Shown here one piece after another: positions 22,619 to 30,902 of a stretch of 44,883 nt of DNA. The notes under the pieces are model-generated. The model saw nothing but the letters and a program-made list of their open reading frames with translations, had not been told where the DNA came from and ran no database searches. Source of the DNA: CAIXQW01 sp046049675. Lineage in GTDB: Bacteria > Bacteroidota > Bacteroidia > Chitinophagales > Chitinophagaceae. Each line of letters opens with the position of its first letter. Position 1 is the first letter of the stretch. Location of the stretch: assembly GCA_046049675.1 (NCBI GenBank), contig JBJORA010000048.1, forward strand, positions 1 through 44,883, in the 5' to 3' direction. The position numbers and the translations under genes were made by a program.

Positions 22619-23299
22619 ATGTCCATCAATGTAGCCATCGTCGACGATAAAAGCATTAACCGAGAAACGGTAAAAAGCAAAATGTATTCGTACAAAGAAG
22701 TCAATGTGATGTGCGAGGCAAAAGATGGCGAAGATTTTTTGGAGCAGTGCAAGCACATGAAATTATTGCCTGATGTGGTACTCATGGATCTTGAAATGCC
22801 AGTGCTTGATGGCATTGCAACAATTCAACGCAGTACAGCTTTTTACCCACGTATGAAGTTTGTTGTACTAACCGTTTTTGAAGATAACGACAAGATTTTT
22901 GAAGCTATTAAAGCCGGCGCACACGGCTATTTGCTTAAGGAAGATGCTGCGGTAGATATCGTAGATGCCATTACCAATGTATTTCATCACGATGGCATTC
23001 CAATGAGTCCTGCTGTCGCGCGCAAAGCCATGGATATGCTACGCTCTAATCCTACGCCTGCCGCTGCAATACCGCAAGGTGCAGACGCTACTAATCAAGT
23101 GCAAGACACAGGCCTTAGCGATAGAGAATTAGATGTACTAAAAGAACTAGTACAAGGCAAAAACTATAAAGCGATTGGAGAGAAACTTTTTATTTCGCCT
23201 TTAACGGTGCGCAAACATGTTGCCAATATCTATAACAAGCTGCACGTTACTAGCCGTACGCAGGTCGTAAACTTTGCGCACAAGCACAACTTGCTTTAG
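22619..23299 (+). CDS. NarL/LuxR-type response regulator
   Basis: The 226-residue protein has a receiver domain (acidic pair D9-D10, phosphoacceptor D57 in VLMDLEMP, T in VVLTVFED, K in YLLKEDA). After a proline/alanine linker comes a LuxR-type HTH (LSDRELDVLKELVQGKNYK, then LFISPLTVRKHVANIYNKL). It is a transcription factor switched on by phosphorylation. No histidine kinase is adjacent in this window, so it is an orphan here. The neighbour on the other strand converges with it. Confidence 0.95.
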   Translation: MSINVAIVDDKSINRETVKSKMYSYKEVNVMCEAKDGEDFLEQCKHMKLLPDVVLMDLEMPVLDGIATIQRSTAFYPRMKFVVLTVFEDNDKIFEAIKAGAHGYLLKEDAAVDIVDAITNVFHHDGIPMSPAVARKAMDMLRSNPTPAAAIPQGADATNQVQDTGLSDRELDVLKELVQGKNYKAIGEKLFISPLTVRKHVANIYNKLHVTSRTQVVNFAHKHNLL

Positions 23300-23308
23300 T
23301 TGATTAGA

Positions 23309-24259
23309 TTAGGCTGTAAGCAAACTGCAGCCACGCATATCACTATTGTCGAGTCTGCCGCTTACGGTAAAAGTGCCGTCCTCAAAAACTTCACCCTGAT
23401 CTTGTGTGGCAATAAAAGCACAGCTATCAATATTAGCGAGGTCAATAATATTAAGTGCTCCTCGTCCTTGCGTTTTGATATCAAACGGATCGTTTACGTC
23501 GCGAACTAGTACCCGCAAGCTATCGTTCATTTTATAAATACCCTTGCCTTTACTATAGGCTTGGCTCAGCAATTCTGTCATGCCATACTCACTGTGTATG
23601 CTGTTCACTCCAAACGCAGGACATAATATATCGTGCAAAGCTTCGCGTGTTAGTTCTGTGCCTCTGCCTTTCATGCCACCTGTTTCGATAATGCTTAGGC
23701 AAGTGTTTTGTGGAATAGTAAAAGCTTCTGCAAAGTCTAGCAGCGCATAGGTTACACCAAATAATATGGTGGTCGTATTTGTACTAATATTTTCTAGCAA
23801 GGTTTTATACAAACCTGCATTATTATCCAGAAAAAAGCCGCTTGACTTGTGTTGTGTATTGGCAATCAAATGATCTACCATGCATACTAAACTGCTATTG
23901 CCTTGTTGCTGATAGTGGGGCAGTAGAGCTAGGATGCACAAATCCTTTGGATCGCCGTAGGCTTCCTGAAAAAGGCGCATGCTATGCTGCTTGTAAAAGT
24001 CTAAATTGCTGATATAGTGCTTAGCGCGTTGCATTTGACTTGTACCGCTGCTTTCAAAAATGGCTTCAATATTTTCCTTATTGGCAAGCACTTTGTGCGT
24101 TTTGAAGAACTCAATCGGCAAGAAGGGTAAGCCTGTCAAACTGTTGACTTCGGTTGTACTTGGCTTAATGGCGCCAACGAATTGAGAATACAATTCATTG
24201 GTTTTCAGTTGTTTATGATACAACGCGATTGCCTTGTCATGGAAAGATTGCTGTTCCAT
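23309..24259 (-). CDS. LuxE-like acyl-protein synthetase / adenylate-forming enzyme
   Basis: The 316-residue protein is related to the LuxE acyl-protein synthetase and phenylacetate-CoA-ligase-like adenylating enzymes. It has the P-loop-like FESSGTSQMQRAKH motif, GGMKGRGTELTREAL, the adenylate-binding SEYGMTELLSQAY, and a C-terminal SGRLDNSDMRGCSL segment. It would activate a fatty or aromatic acid and hand it to a protein or thiol. Single copies occur in many Bacteroidota and their physiological role is not settled. It converges with the response regulator; its start is 56 bases from the lipoprotein at 24316. Confidence 0.82.
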   Translation of the reverse strand: MEQQSFHDKAIALYHKQLKTNELYSQFVGAIKPSTTEVNSLTGLPFLPIEFFKTHKVLANKENIEAIFESSGTSQMQRAKHYISNLDFYKQHSMRLFQEAYGDPKDLCILALLPHYQQQGNSSLVCMVDHLIANTQHKSSGFFLDNNAGLYKTLLENISTNTTTILFGVTYALLDFAEAFTIPQNTCLSIIETGGMKGRGTELTREALHDILCPAFGVNSIHSEYGMTELLSQAYSKGKGIYKMNDSLRVLVRDVNDPFDIKTQGRGALNIIDLANIDSCAFIATQDQGEVFEDGTFTVSGRLDNSDMRGCSLLTA

Positions 24260-24279
24260 CCGTTAATATTGAAATGCCA

Positions 24280-24311
24280 TTGCTGCAAATAACGTAATTG
24301 TCTTAATATTG
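24280..24311 (+). promoter_or_regulatory. Promoter of the lipoprotein at 24316 (TTG-N21-TAATATTG)
   Basis: TTG at 24280-24282 and TAATATTG (24304-24311, one mismatch from TAnnTTTG) are 21 bases apart. Four bases then lead to the ATG, suggesting a leaderless mRNA. Confidence 0.5.
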
Positions 24312-24315
24312 CGAG

Positions 24316-24804
24316 ATGAGAATTTTTATTGCATGCCTGGGTATGGCATTGTTTATTGCGGCTTGCGGGCATAAAAGTCAGTATCCGTCAAAGCCTGGCT
24401 TGGTGTATTCAAGCGTTGCTACCAACAATCCAAATAATACAAATCTTTTAAACTTTGTTGATACAAGTGGTAAAAAGGAAATCAATATTAAGTTTTCATA
24501 TACTGTAAACTTAAACAAAGTGCCTAGTAATGGTATTGTGCTTAAAAGCATCACTTTAATAGATGTTATTGGCAACCATCCAGATCGTAGTGATGTGCAA
24601 GATTTACCTGCTGTACCTAGTGGCACAAAAGCAGAAGATGCAGAAGACGGTACATTGCAAGTTACGATCAATGCAAAGCAATGGTACAAGCATGTAACTA
24701 CACCTGGTACTTTGGATAGTGTTCGCTATCGCGCAGTTTTAACCGACTATGCTGATCGCACGAGCGATACAGTAGATGTACCTGTGGTATTCTTACAGTA
24801 CTAA
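24316..24804 (+). CDS. Lipoprotein of unknown function
   Basis: The 162-residue protein has a lipoprotein signal peptide (lipobox IAAC, C17) and a mature part of beta-strands (INIKFSYTVNLNKVPSNG, then VRYRAVLTDYADRTSDTV) like an Ig- or fibronectin-like fold. No family is recognised. It has its own promoter and a good terminator that lies between it and convergent aroQ. Confidence 0.75.
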   Translation: MRIFIACLGMALFIAACGHKSQYPSKPGLVYSSVATNNPNNTNLLNFVDTSGKKEINIKFSYTVNLNKVPSNGIVLKSITLIDVIGNHPDRSDVQDLPAVPSGTKAEDAEDGTLQVTINAKQWYKHVTTPGTLDSVRYRAVLTDYADRTSDTVDVPVVFLQY

Positions 24805-24826
24805 TTTTTACAAACTATTTTTTTTG

Positions 24827-24856
24827 AAAGGTCTAGCTATTTAGTTAGACCTTTTT
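24827..24856 (+). terminator. Rho-independent terminator after the lipoprotein
   Basis: AAAGGTCTAGCTA pairs with TTAGTTAGACCTTT (13 bp with one G-U) and is followed by T. The structure overlaps the 3' end of convergent aroQ and may serve both strands. Confidence 0.8.
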
Positions 24857-25279
24857 GCTTTTCAACGCTTGCAAATGAAGTAGCGCTAATTCATAGCCTT
24901 GCAATTGTGCACCACTAATTACTGCACAACATTTTGCTGCCGTATAGCTTGTATGTCTAAATTCTTCACGAGCATAAATATTGCTGATATGCACTTCTAC
25001 ACACGGTGCCAAAATCGCTGCAATAGCATCAGCAATCGCAACACTCGTATGACTATAGCCTGCAGGATTAATAATAATGCCATCGCATTGTGTACTATAG
25101 GCTTGCAGGTTATCGATGATTGCACCTTCTATATTACTTTGAAAATAGCTCAATTCAATGTGGGGATATTGCTTGCGCAGATAATCTAGATAGCTTTCGA
25201 AACTTTCGGAGCCATAGATATCCACTTCGCGCGTACCTAAAAGATTGAGGTTTGGGCCGTTGATAATGTGCAATTTCAT
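24845..25279 (-). CDS. aroQ: 3-dehydroquinate dehydratase, type II
   Basis: The 144-residue enzyme has the type II signatures: MKLHIINGPNLNLLGTRE at the N-terminus with the active-site tyrosine in DIYG, then FQSNIEGAIIDN, IINPAGYSHTSVAI, and the catalytic His region VEVHISNIYAREEFRH. It converts 3-dehydroquinate to 3-dehydroshikimate in chorismate synthesis. Chorismate is also the precursor for the mqn pathway seen at 5.7-7.2 kb. The start at 25279 is the conserved family start; the in-frame ATG at 25318 is less likely. Confidence 0.96.
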   Translation of the reverse strand: MKLHIINGPNLNLLGTREVDIYGSESFESYLDYLRKQYPHIELSYFQSNIEGAIIDNLQAYSTQCDGIIINPAGYSHTSVAIADAIAAILAPCVEVHISNIYAREEFRHTSYTAAKCCAVISGAQLQGYELALLHLQALKSKKV

Positions 25280-25399
25280 CAGCCTGCAAGCTATTATGTT
25301 TTTGGCAAATATTGGCAATGCATTGTCCCATTAATACCTAGGTGTATAATTTATCTGTGCATAAGCAAAGCATTATGTTCTAAGTATTAACAGCAGTGC

Positions 25400-25407
25400 T
25401 AGCTTTG
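25400..25407 (+). promoter_or_regulatory. -7 element for xerD
   Basis: TAGCTTTG is an exact TAnnTTTG match, ending 10 bases before the proposed ATT start at 25418. Confidence 0.5.
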
Positions 25408-25417
25408 CATTATCACC

Positions 25418-26314
25418 ATTTGGCAATCATATCTTAAGGGCTTTCATGCCTATCTCAAGTTAGAACGTTCTTTAAGCGCCAATACTTTGGATGCTTACGA
25501 GCGAGATGTTACGCGCCTTTTTCAATACTTGCAAATGCAAGGTATAGGCAACTTAGAAGATGTTTCATTAAACGACCTTAAGAATTTCTTGAACTACTTA
25601 AGCGAATTCAATCTTACGGCGACTTCGCAGGCACGCATCGTTAGTGCGCTACGTACCTTCTTTAAGTATTGCTTATTAGAGGATATGGTTAGCACTTCGC
25701 CTGCGTCATTATTGCAAGTACCAAAAACGCTACGTAAGTTGCCAGATTTTCTTACCATAGCAGAAGTCAATGCCATGTTGGCTGCGATTGATTTAAGCAG
25801 CACACATGGTACTCGCAATAGGGCAATGCTAGAAGTAATGTATGGTTGCGGCTTGCGCGTAAGCGAGTTAATTGGTTTGCAAATAAGCAATTTATACCTG
25901 CAAGACGATTTTATTCGTGTACTTGGTAAAGGCAGCAAAGAGCGGCTTGTACCAATTGGCTCAGATGCTAAGAAATATTTGCAACAGTATCTACAACATA
26001 TCCGTGTTCATACCCTACCAGTTGCAAAGGCACAGGATACCGTCTTCTTAAATCAACGTGGCGCTGGGCTAAGTCGCGTGATGGCTTTTTACATTGTGCG
26101 AGATACCGCAGCGCTTGCAGGCATTGCCAAACAAGTGCATCCGCATACCCTGCGCCACAGTTTTGCTACGCATCTGTTGGAGGGTGGCGCCGATTTGCGC
26201 GTTATTCAAGAATTATTGGGCCACGAAAGTGTGGTTACGACAGAAATCTACACGCATTTAGACAGGCAATACCTTCGCGACACCTTGATGATGTATCACC
26301 CGCGCTTTAAGTAG
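25418..26314 (+). CDS. xerD: Tyrosine recombinase XerD, apparently with an ATT start
   Basis: From ATT 25418 the protein has 298 residues, the length of E. coli XerD. It begins IWQSYLKGFHAYLKLERSLS, the conserved N-terminal core-binding helix. Catalytic residues are present: R in GCGLRVSELIGL, K in LGKGSKERLVP, H-x-x-R in HPHTLRHSFATH, H in LLGHESVVTTE and the nucleophile Y in EIYTHL. XerC/XerD resolve chromosome dimers at dif. No ATG or GTG exists in frame before 25487. A TTG at 25487 would cut 23 conserved residues, so ATT (or a lost ATG) is the better start. It is a single gene between aroQ and a receptor. Confidence 0.9.
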   Translation: MWQSYLKGFHAYLKLERSLSANTLDAYERDVTRLFQYLQMQGIGNLEDVSLNDLKNFLNYLSEFNLTATSQARIVSALRTFFKYCLLEDMVSTSPASLLQVPKTLRKLPDFLTIAEVNAMLAAIDLSSTHGTRNRAMLEVMYGCGLRVSELIGLQISNLYLQDDFIRVLGKGSKERLVPIGSDAKKYLQQYLQHIRVHTLPVAKAQDTVFLNQRGAGLSRVMAFYIVRDTAALAGIAKQVHPHTLRHSFATHLLEGGADLRVIQELLGHESVVTTEIYTHLDRQYLRDTLMMYHPRFK

Positions 26315-26374
26315 ATTAGGCCGAAAATGCCATAAATGTGACACTTTACCAACAATTGCAAGCAAGAGCCATAG

Positions 26375-26382
26375 TATATTTG
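26375..26382 (+). promoter_or_regulatory. -7 element for the TonB-dependent receptor
   Basis: TATATTTG is an exact TAnnTTTG match. The ATG begins 6 bases after its end, so the transcript is probably leaderless. Confidence 0.55.
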
Positions 26383-26387
26383 CGCTT

Positions 26388-28691
26388 ATGCCAAAAAAGT
26401 TTCGCTTTTTACTAGCGGCCATTTTAAGTTTTTTTGCAACAAGTGCATTTGCACAACTTGGTAGCGTAAAGGGGTTTGTTTACGATAAAGTAACAGGTGA
26501 GCCAGTTGTTGGCGCTCAGGTTTCATTGCAGGTAGAAGGCAAAGTGGCTAATACAGATGCCAATGGTTTCTATAATATTCCTCGTGTTACGCCTGGCGAT
26601 TATACCATGGAAATTAGTTTTGTGGGCTATAATGCACAAACAGTAGCTGTAACAATTGTTGCCGGTGATATCGTTAGTCAAGTTATTCGTTTAGAGAAGA
26701 AGAAAACGCAGATTGGCGAAATTAGTGTTAGTCGCAAGAAGAGCGAAAAAATTACAGATACGCGTGTTGGTGTTAATCGCATTACCACAAAAGAAATTAA
26801 AGCCTTACCAAGTGTTGGTGGCGAGCCAGATATTGCACAGTATCTTCAAGTTATGCCTGGTGTAACTTTTACAGGTGACCAAGGTGGTCAGCTTTATATC
26901 CGTGGTGGTAGTCCGGTGCAAAATAAAATATTGCTAGATGGTATGACGATTTACAATCCGTTTCACAGCATCGGTTTATTTAGTGTATTTGAAACAGACG
27001 CGATTCGTAATGCAGAAGTTATGAGCGGTGCATTTAGTGCAGAGTACGGCGATCGTACAAGTGCTATTGTAAATATTACAACGAAGGATGGCAATAAAAC
27101 AGAAACACATGGCAAGGCAGGCTTTAGTCCTATTCTTGCAAAGGCATTTGTAGAGGGGCCACTTATTAAAGCTAAAGACGATCGCGAGATTAGCCTTAGC
27201 TATGTTGCTAGTGCGAAGTATAGTTATTTAGATCGTGTAGCGCCAATCTACAAGGGACTTGGTGAGTCATATAAGCAAGGTCTTCCGTTTACATTCGCTG
27301 ATTTATACGGTAAACTAAGTTTAAATACGGGCAGCGGTGGTAAGTTCAATGTATTTGGTTTCAACTTTACCGATGGTGTAAATTATCCTGCTACACAATT
27401 AGCTTGGAAGAATTATGGTGTTGGTAGCAACTTCGTCATCTCACCAAGTAGCAGCAGCAGCCTTATTACAGGTGGTGTTAATATTAGCAACTACAATATT
27501 GGTTTAACTGAAAGCGATAATCGTCCACGCCAAAGTTCTATTGGTGGCTTTGATGCACACGTAGCTGTAACTAACTTTTTTGAAGGAACGCAAGAGTTTA
27601 AGTACGGGGTAGAGGTTGTAGGTTTTAGTACAAAATACGAGTACTACAATTATTTAGGTATTCGTAGTAATCAAGATGAAAACACAACGCAGCTCGGTGG
27701 TTTCTTAAAGTGGAAAGGTAATATCAAAAACAAATTGATTTACGAGCCAGGTATTCGCATTCAATATTATAGCACACTTGGCATTTTTAGCCCAGAGCCG
27801 CGCATAGCTGCTAAATACAACTTTAGCAAAAACTTCCGTATCAAAGCTGCTGCAGGTCGTTACTCACAAAACCTTATTAGCAATAAAAGCGATAAGGATA
27901 TTGTAAACTTGTTTACTGGTTTTCTTACAGGCCCTGAGCAAGAGCTAGAGAAGTTAAGAACAGATGCTAATGGCAATCCTATTTTGAATAATAATAATGT
28001 ACAGTATGCCAATCACTTGGTTGGTGGTATTGAGTATGATAATGGCAATTTAGAATTAACGCTAGAGCCTTGGATAAAAGACTTTAGACAACTAATTGCT
28101 TTCAATCGTTACAAAACAACCCTTAGTCAACCAGATTTTATTATTGAGCGTGGCATGGCACAAGGTGTTGATGTTACAGCTAAGTATAGCAAGAAGCAGT
28201 TTTACATCTGGAGCGTTTTCTCTTTAGGAAAAATTACGCGTTCAGATAAGTTTCAAACCTATCCGCCGCCATTTGATCGTCGTATCAACATCAACCTTGT
28301 GGGCACTTATACCTGGGGTCGTAAAAACGATTGGGAACTTGGTGCTAGGTTTAACTACGGTAGCGCATTTCCATTTACACGTACACAAGCCATTTATGAA
28401 AGTATTGATTTTAGCCAAAATGGTATTGGCACCAATTACTTGCAGCAAAATGGTACACTTAGTTTATTGTACGATACAGAAATTAACGCGGGTCGTTTAA
28501 GCGATTACCACCGTTTAGACGTAAGCCTTAAGAAGCGTCTTGACTTAGTTGGTTCCGTTACAGGCGATATTACTGTTGGCGCTACCAATGCATACGATCG
28601 TCAGAATATTTTCTATATCAATCGTATTACAAACAATAGACAGTATCAATTGCCATTCTTCCCAACTGTGGCTTTTAATGTGCAATTCTAA
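26388..28691 (+). CDS. TonB-dependent receptor with carboxypeptidase-regulatory N-domain
   Basis: The 767-residue outer-membrane protein has a signal peptide (cleavage near SAFAQ, residue 23). An N-terminal carboxypeptidase-regulatory-like domain follows (GSVKGFVYDKVTGEPVVGAQ to about residue 105). The plug domain has the typical YIRGGSPVQNKILLDGMTI and FSAEYGDRTSAIVNITTK. A 22-strand-type barrel ends in VAFNVQF. It imports a ligand across the outer membrane using TonB energy. There is no SusD partner beside it, so a glycan utilisation locus is not indicated. The barrel is short for this class. It is followed 111 bases later by the TPR-OMP-HU/SPOR genes. Confidence 0.93.
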   Translation: MPKKFRFLLAAILSFFATSAFAQLGSVKGFVYDKVTGEPVVGAQVSLQVEGKVANTDANGFYNIPRVTPGDYTMEISFVGYNAQTVAVTIVAGDIVSQVIRLEKKKTQIGEISVSRKKSEKITDTRVGVNRITTKEIKALPSVGGEPDIAQYLQVMPGVTFTGDQGGQLYIRGGSPVQNKILLDGMTIYNPFHSIGLFSVFETDAIRNAEVMSGAFSAEYGDRTSAIVNITTKDGNKTETHGKAGFSPILAKAFVEGPLIKAKDDREISLSYVASAKYSYLDRVAPIYKGLGESYKQGLPFTFADLYGKLSLNTGSGGKFNVFGFNFTDGVNYPATQLAWKNYGVGSNFVISPSSSSSLITGGVNISNYNIGLTESDNRPRQSSIGGFDAHVAVTNFFEGTQEFKYGVEVVGFSTKYEYYNYLGIRSNQDENTTQLGGFLKWKGNIKNKLIYEPGIRIQYYSTLGIFSPEPRIAAKYNFSKNFRIKAAAGRYSQNLISNKSDKDIVNLFTGFLTGPEQELEKLRTDANGNPILNNNNVQYANHLVGGIEYDNGNLELTLEPWIKDFRQLIAFNRYKTTLSQPDFIIERGMAQGVDVTAKYSKKQFYIWSVFSLGKITRSDKFQTYPPPFDRRININLVGTYTWGRKNDWELGARFNYGSAFPFTRTQAIYESIDFSQNGIGTNYLQQNGTLSLLYDTEINAGRLSDYHRLDVSLKKRLDLVGSVTGDITVGATNAYDRQNIFYINRITNNRQYQLPFFPTVAFNVQF

Positions 28692-28802
28692 TTGCTAGGT
28701 AAGTTCTACTTATCCAAGTAATAGTAGTGTGTTATAGTGCTTTAAGCCAATTTTAGGATTATTTAGCAAATTTATTGGCTGTAGCGTGCTTACTTCGCAT
28801 TA

Positions 28803-30902
28803 TTGCGTTTACTCGTAGCCATACTACTGCTCATTTCCTCTTTGCCACTACATGCACAAGTAGCACTTAGTGCTACTACAATTGAGGCGGACTTGCCTAC
28901 GACACTACGCTTATACAATTATCAGGTTGCGCCTGCTAAAGCTGAGCAGCACAAATTCTTACAGCAAATCAACGATGCTTATGTGAATCAATGGATTTAC
29001 AAGGATCTGCTACAACAGATGCAAACCGATAAGTTGCAACTATCTGCACTATTGCCATGGCACCAACAGCATCATACTTTTTTGCAAGCGCAACAAGCTA
29101 TGCTGCACGATGCTTACGAACGTGCTATTTATCTTTATACACAAACCGATAATGCTCTGCTTAGCAATGACGAATTAGTGCTGAAAAACTATAATCTTGC
29201 CTATGCGTATTTGCAAGTTAATAAGCAGCGCAAGGCAGAAGTGTATAGTATCAAAGAAATTGTTTCTGTAATGAATGGCATCCGTTCTATCGACAGTAAA
29301 TACAAAAGTGCTGGCAATTATTACTATGCAGTGCTGCAATACTTGAGTGGCAATTACAAAGAGGCCATCAACGGTTTGCAAGGCATGGATAGCACCGAGA
29401 ACTATAGTGCGGTTATGCCATTTGTAGCAGCGCAAAGCTATTATCAAATTGGCAGCGTTACACGAGCAGAAGAAATTGTACAGCAGTATTTTTCAAAATC
29501 ACAAACAAGCGCACGATATCAAGCGCCTATGGTGCGTTTAGCGATGCAACTTGCATTTGAGCAAGAGCAATATCAAAAGGTATTAGACTATGGTGCACGT
29601 GTAGGCGATGCTGCGGCTATGGAGGCAACACAGCGTTACAATTATGCCTATGCTGCTATGCAATTGCAAGATGATGCTGTGGCAGAATACGCATTTGGCA
29701 CATTGCTTCGCGAAGACAACGATACCTTGGTTGCTAACTGTTATTACAACCTTGCGCACTTGGCTTATAAGCATCACGACGAAGACAAGGCCTTAAAAAA
29801 TCTACAGTTCATTGGCGATAATACCCAGCTCAGCAAACAACAGAACCTTGTTATATGGGAAAATCTTGTACGCCTAAGTTTAAGTAAACGAGATGATGCT
29901 ACCGCAACAATCTATGCCTTGAAGCTTGCGCGCGACAATAATAAAGATGCCCAGAATTTTGGTATCTATGCATTGTGTTTGATTTTACCAAACGCTGCAG
30001 ATGCGGATCAAGCTATTGCAACCTTGCAAGATTTTGAGGACAATCCTACTGCAGCTAGTACCCTGTACAGCATGTTGATATCTAAAGCACAAAAGGCACT
30101 TAGTAAGGCACAATATGCAGAAAGTAAAACAGCGGCACGCAAAGCAATGCAGTACACAAAGGTACCTAGCGAAATAGAGGTCCTAGATTATTTTATTGCA
30201 GATGTTAACTATAAAAGCAAAGACTATGTAGCGCTACAAGAACAACAGCAGCAGCTTGCCAAAACACACTTGCACTACTGCGATATCACATGGATGCACA
30301 TTAATGCGCTGTTGCAGCAGTATGCTGTAAGTGACGCCCTCAAAATTGTAAATGCCACTGACTTTACATGCAGTGGACAAGGTTACGCAAGCTATTTTCA
30401 ACAGCTTAAGGCAATTGAGCAAACCATGTTAGGCAGAGATAGCCTTTTTCATGTAGCAGTGGATAGTGTTTACGGCGCCTCAGCAATAACCGTGTGTGAT
30501 TCATTATTGCAATCTCGCTATTGCAAACATGCTGATTCAACTAAACTTTTGTTTGTACAATGCGCAGCTTTAAAGAAAGCAAAAGATAAAGTGCTGCGTC
30601 AACAACTGTTTAGTTTACTCGACTATAGTATCATTGCCGCAGATACAAGTAAACTTATTAGTTACTATGATATTGCTGCTAGCTTAAAAGACACAGTTTT
30701 AAAAAACGCTGTATTACCAGTACACGATTCAGCGCTTGCAGTTTCTAGTTTGGCATATACACTGCAACAAGCACGAGCAAGCTACGACATTGCTATTGGC
30801 AACAAGCAAGCTGCAAAGCAACGACTAGTAGCTTTAGCAGCATGTACAATTTCCGCACAACAAAAAAAGGACATTACAAAAGCAATAAAAGGTATAAAGT
30901 GA
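28803..30902 (+). CDS. Exported TPR-repeat protein, TTG start
   Basis: The 699-residue protein has a signal peptide (MRLLVAILLLISSLPLHAQ) and then helical repeats of the TPR type through most of its length. Examples are DELVLKNYNLAYAYLQVNKQ, YNYAYAAMQLQDDAVAEYAF and NCYYNLAHLAYKHHDEDKAL. TPRs are protein-protein scaffolds, here in the periplasm. TTG 28803 is the only usable start, because an in-frame TAG lies just upstream and the signal peptide begins there. Its stop overlaps the next gene by GTGA, so the two are translationally coupled. Confidence 0.85.
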   Translation: MRLLVAILLLISSLPLHAQVALSATTIEADLPTTLRLYNYQVAPAKAEQHKFLQQINDAYVNQWIYKDLLQQMQTDKLQLSALLPWHQQHHTFLQAQQAMLHDAYERAIYLYTQTDNALLSNDELVLKNYNLAYAYLQVNKQRKAEVYSIKEIVSVMNGIRSIDSKYKSAGNYYYAVLQYLSGNYKEAINGLQGMDSTENYSAVMPFVAAQSYYQIGSVTRAEEIVQQYFSKSQTSARYQAPMVRLAMQLAFEQEQYQKVLDYGARVGDAAAMEATQRYNYAYAAMQLQDDAVAEYAFGTLLREDNDTLVANCYYNLAHLAYKHHDEDKALKNLQFIGDNTQLSKQQNLVIWENLVRLSLSKRDDATATIYALKLARDNNKDAQNFGIYALCLILPNAADADQAIATLQDFEDNPTAASTLYSMLISKAQKALSKAQYAESKTAARKAMQYTKVPSEIEVLDYFIADVNYKSKDYVALQEQQQQLAKTHLHYCDITWMHINALLQQYAVSDALKIVNATDFTCSGQGYASYFQQLKAIEQTMLGRDSLFHVAVDSVYGASAITVCDSLLQSRYCKHADSTKLLFVQCAALKKAKDKVLRQQLFSLLDYSIIAADTSKLISYYDIAASLKDTVLKNAVLPVHDSALAVSSLAYTLQQARASYDIAIGNKQAAKQRLVALAACTISAQQKKDITKAIKGIK

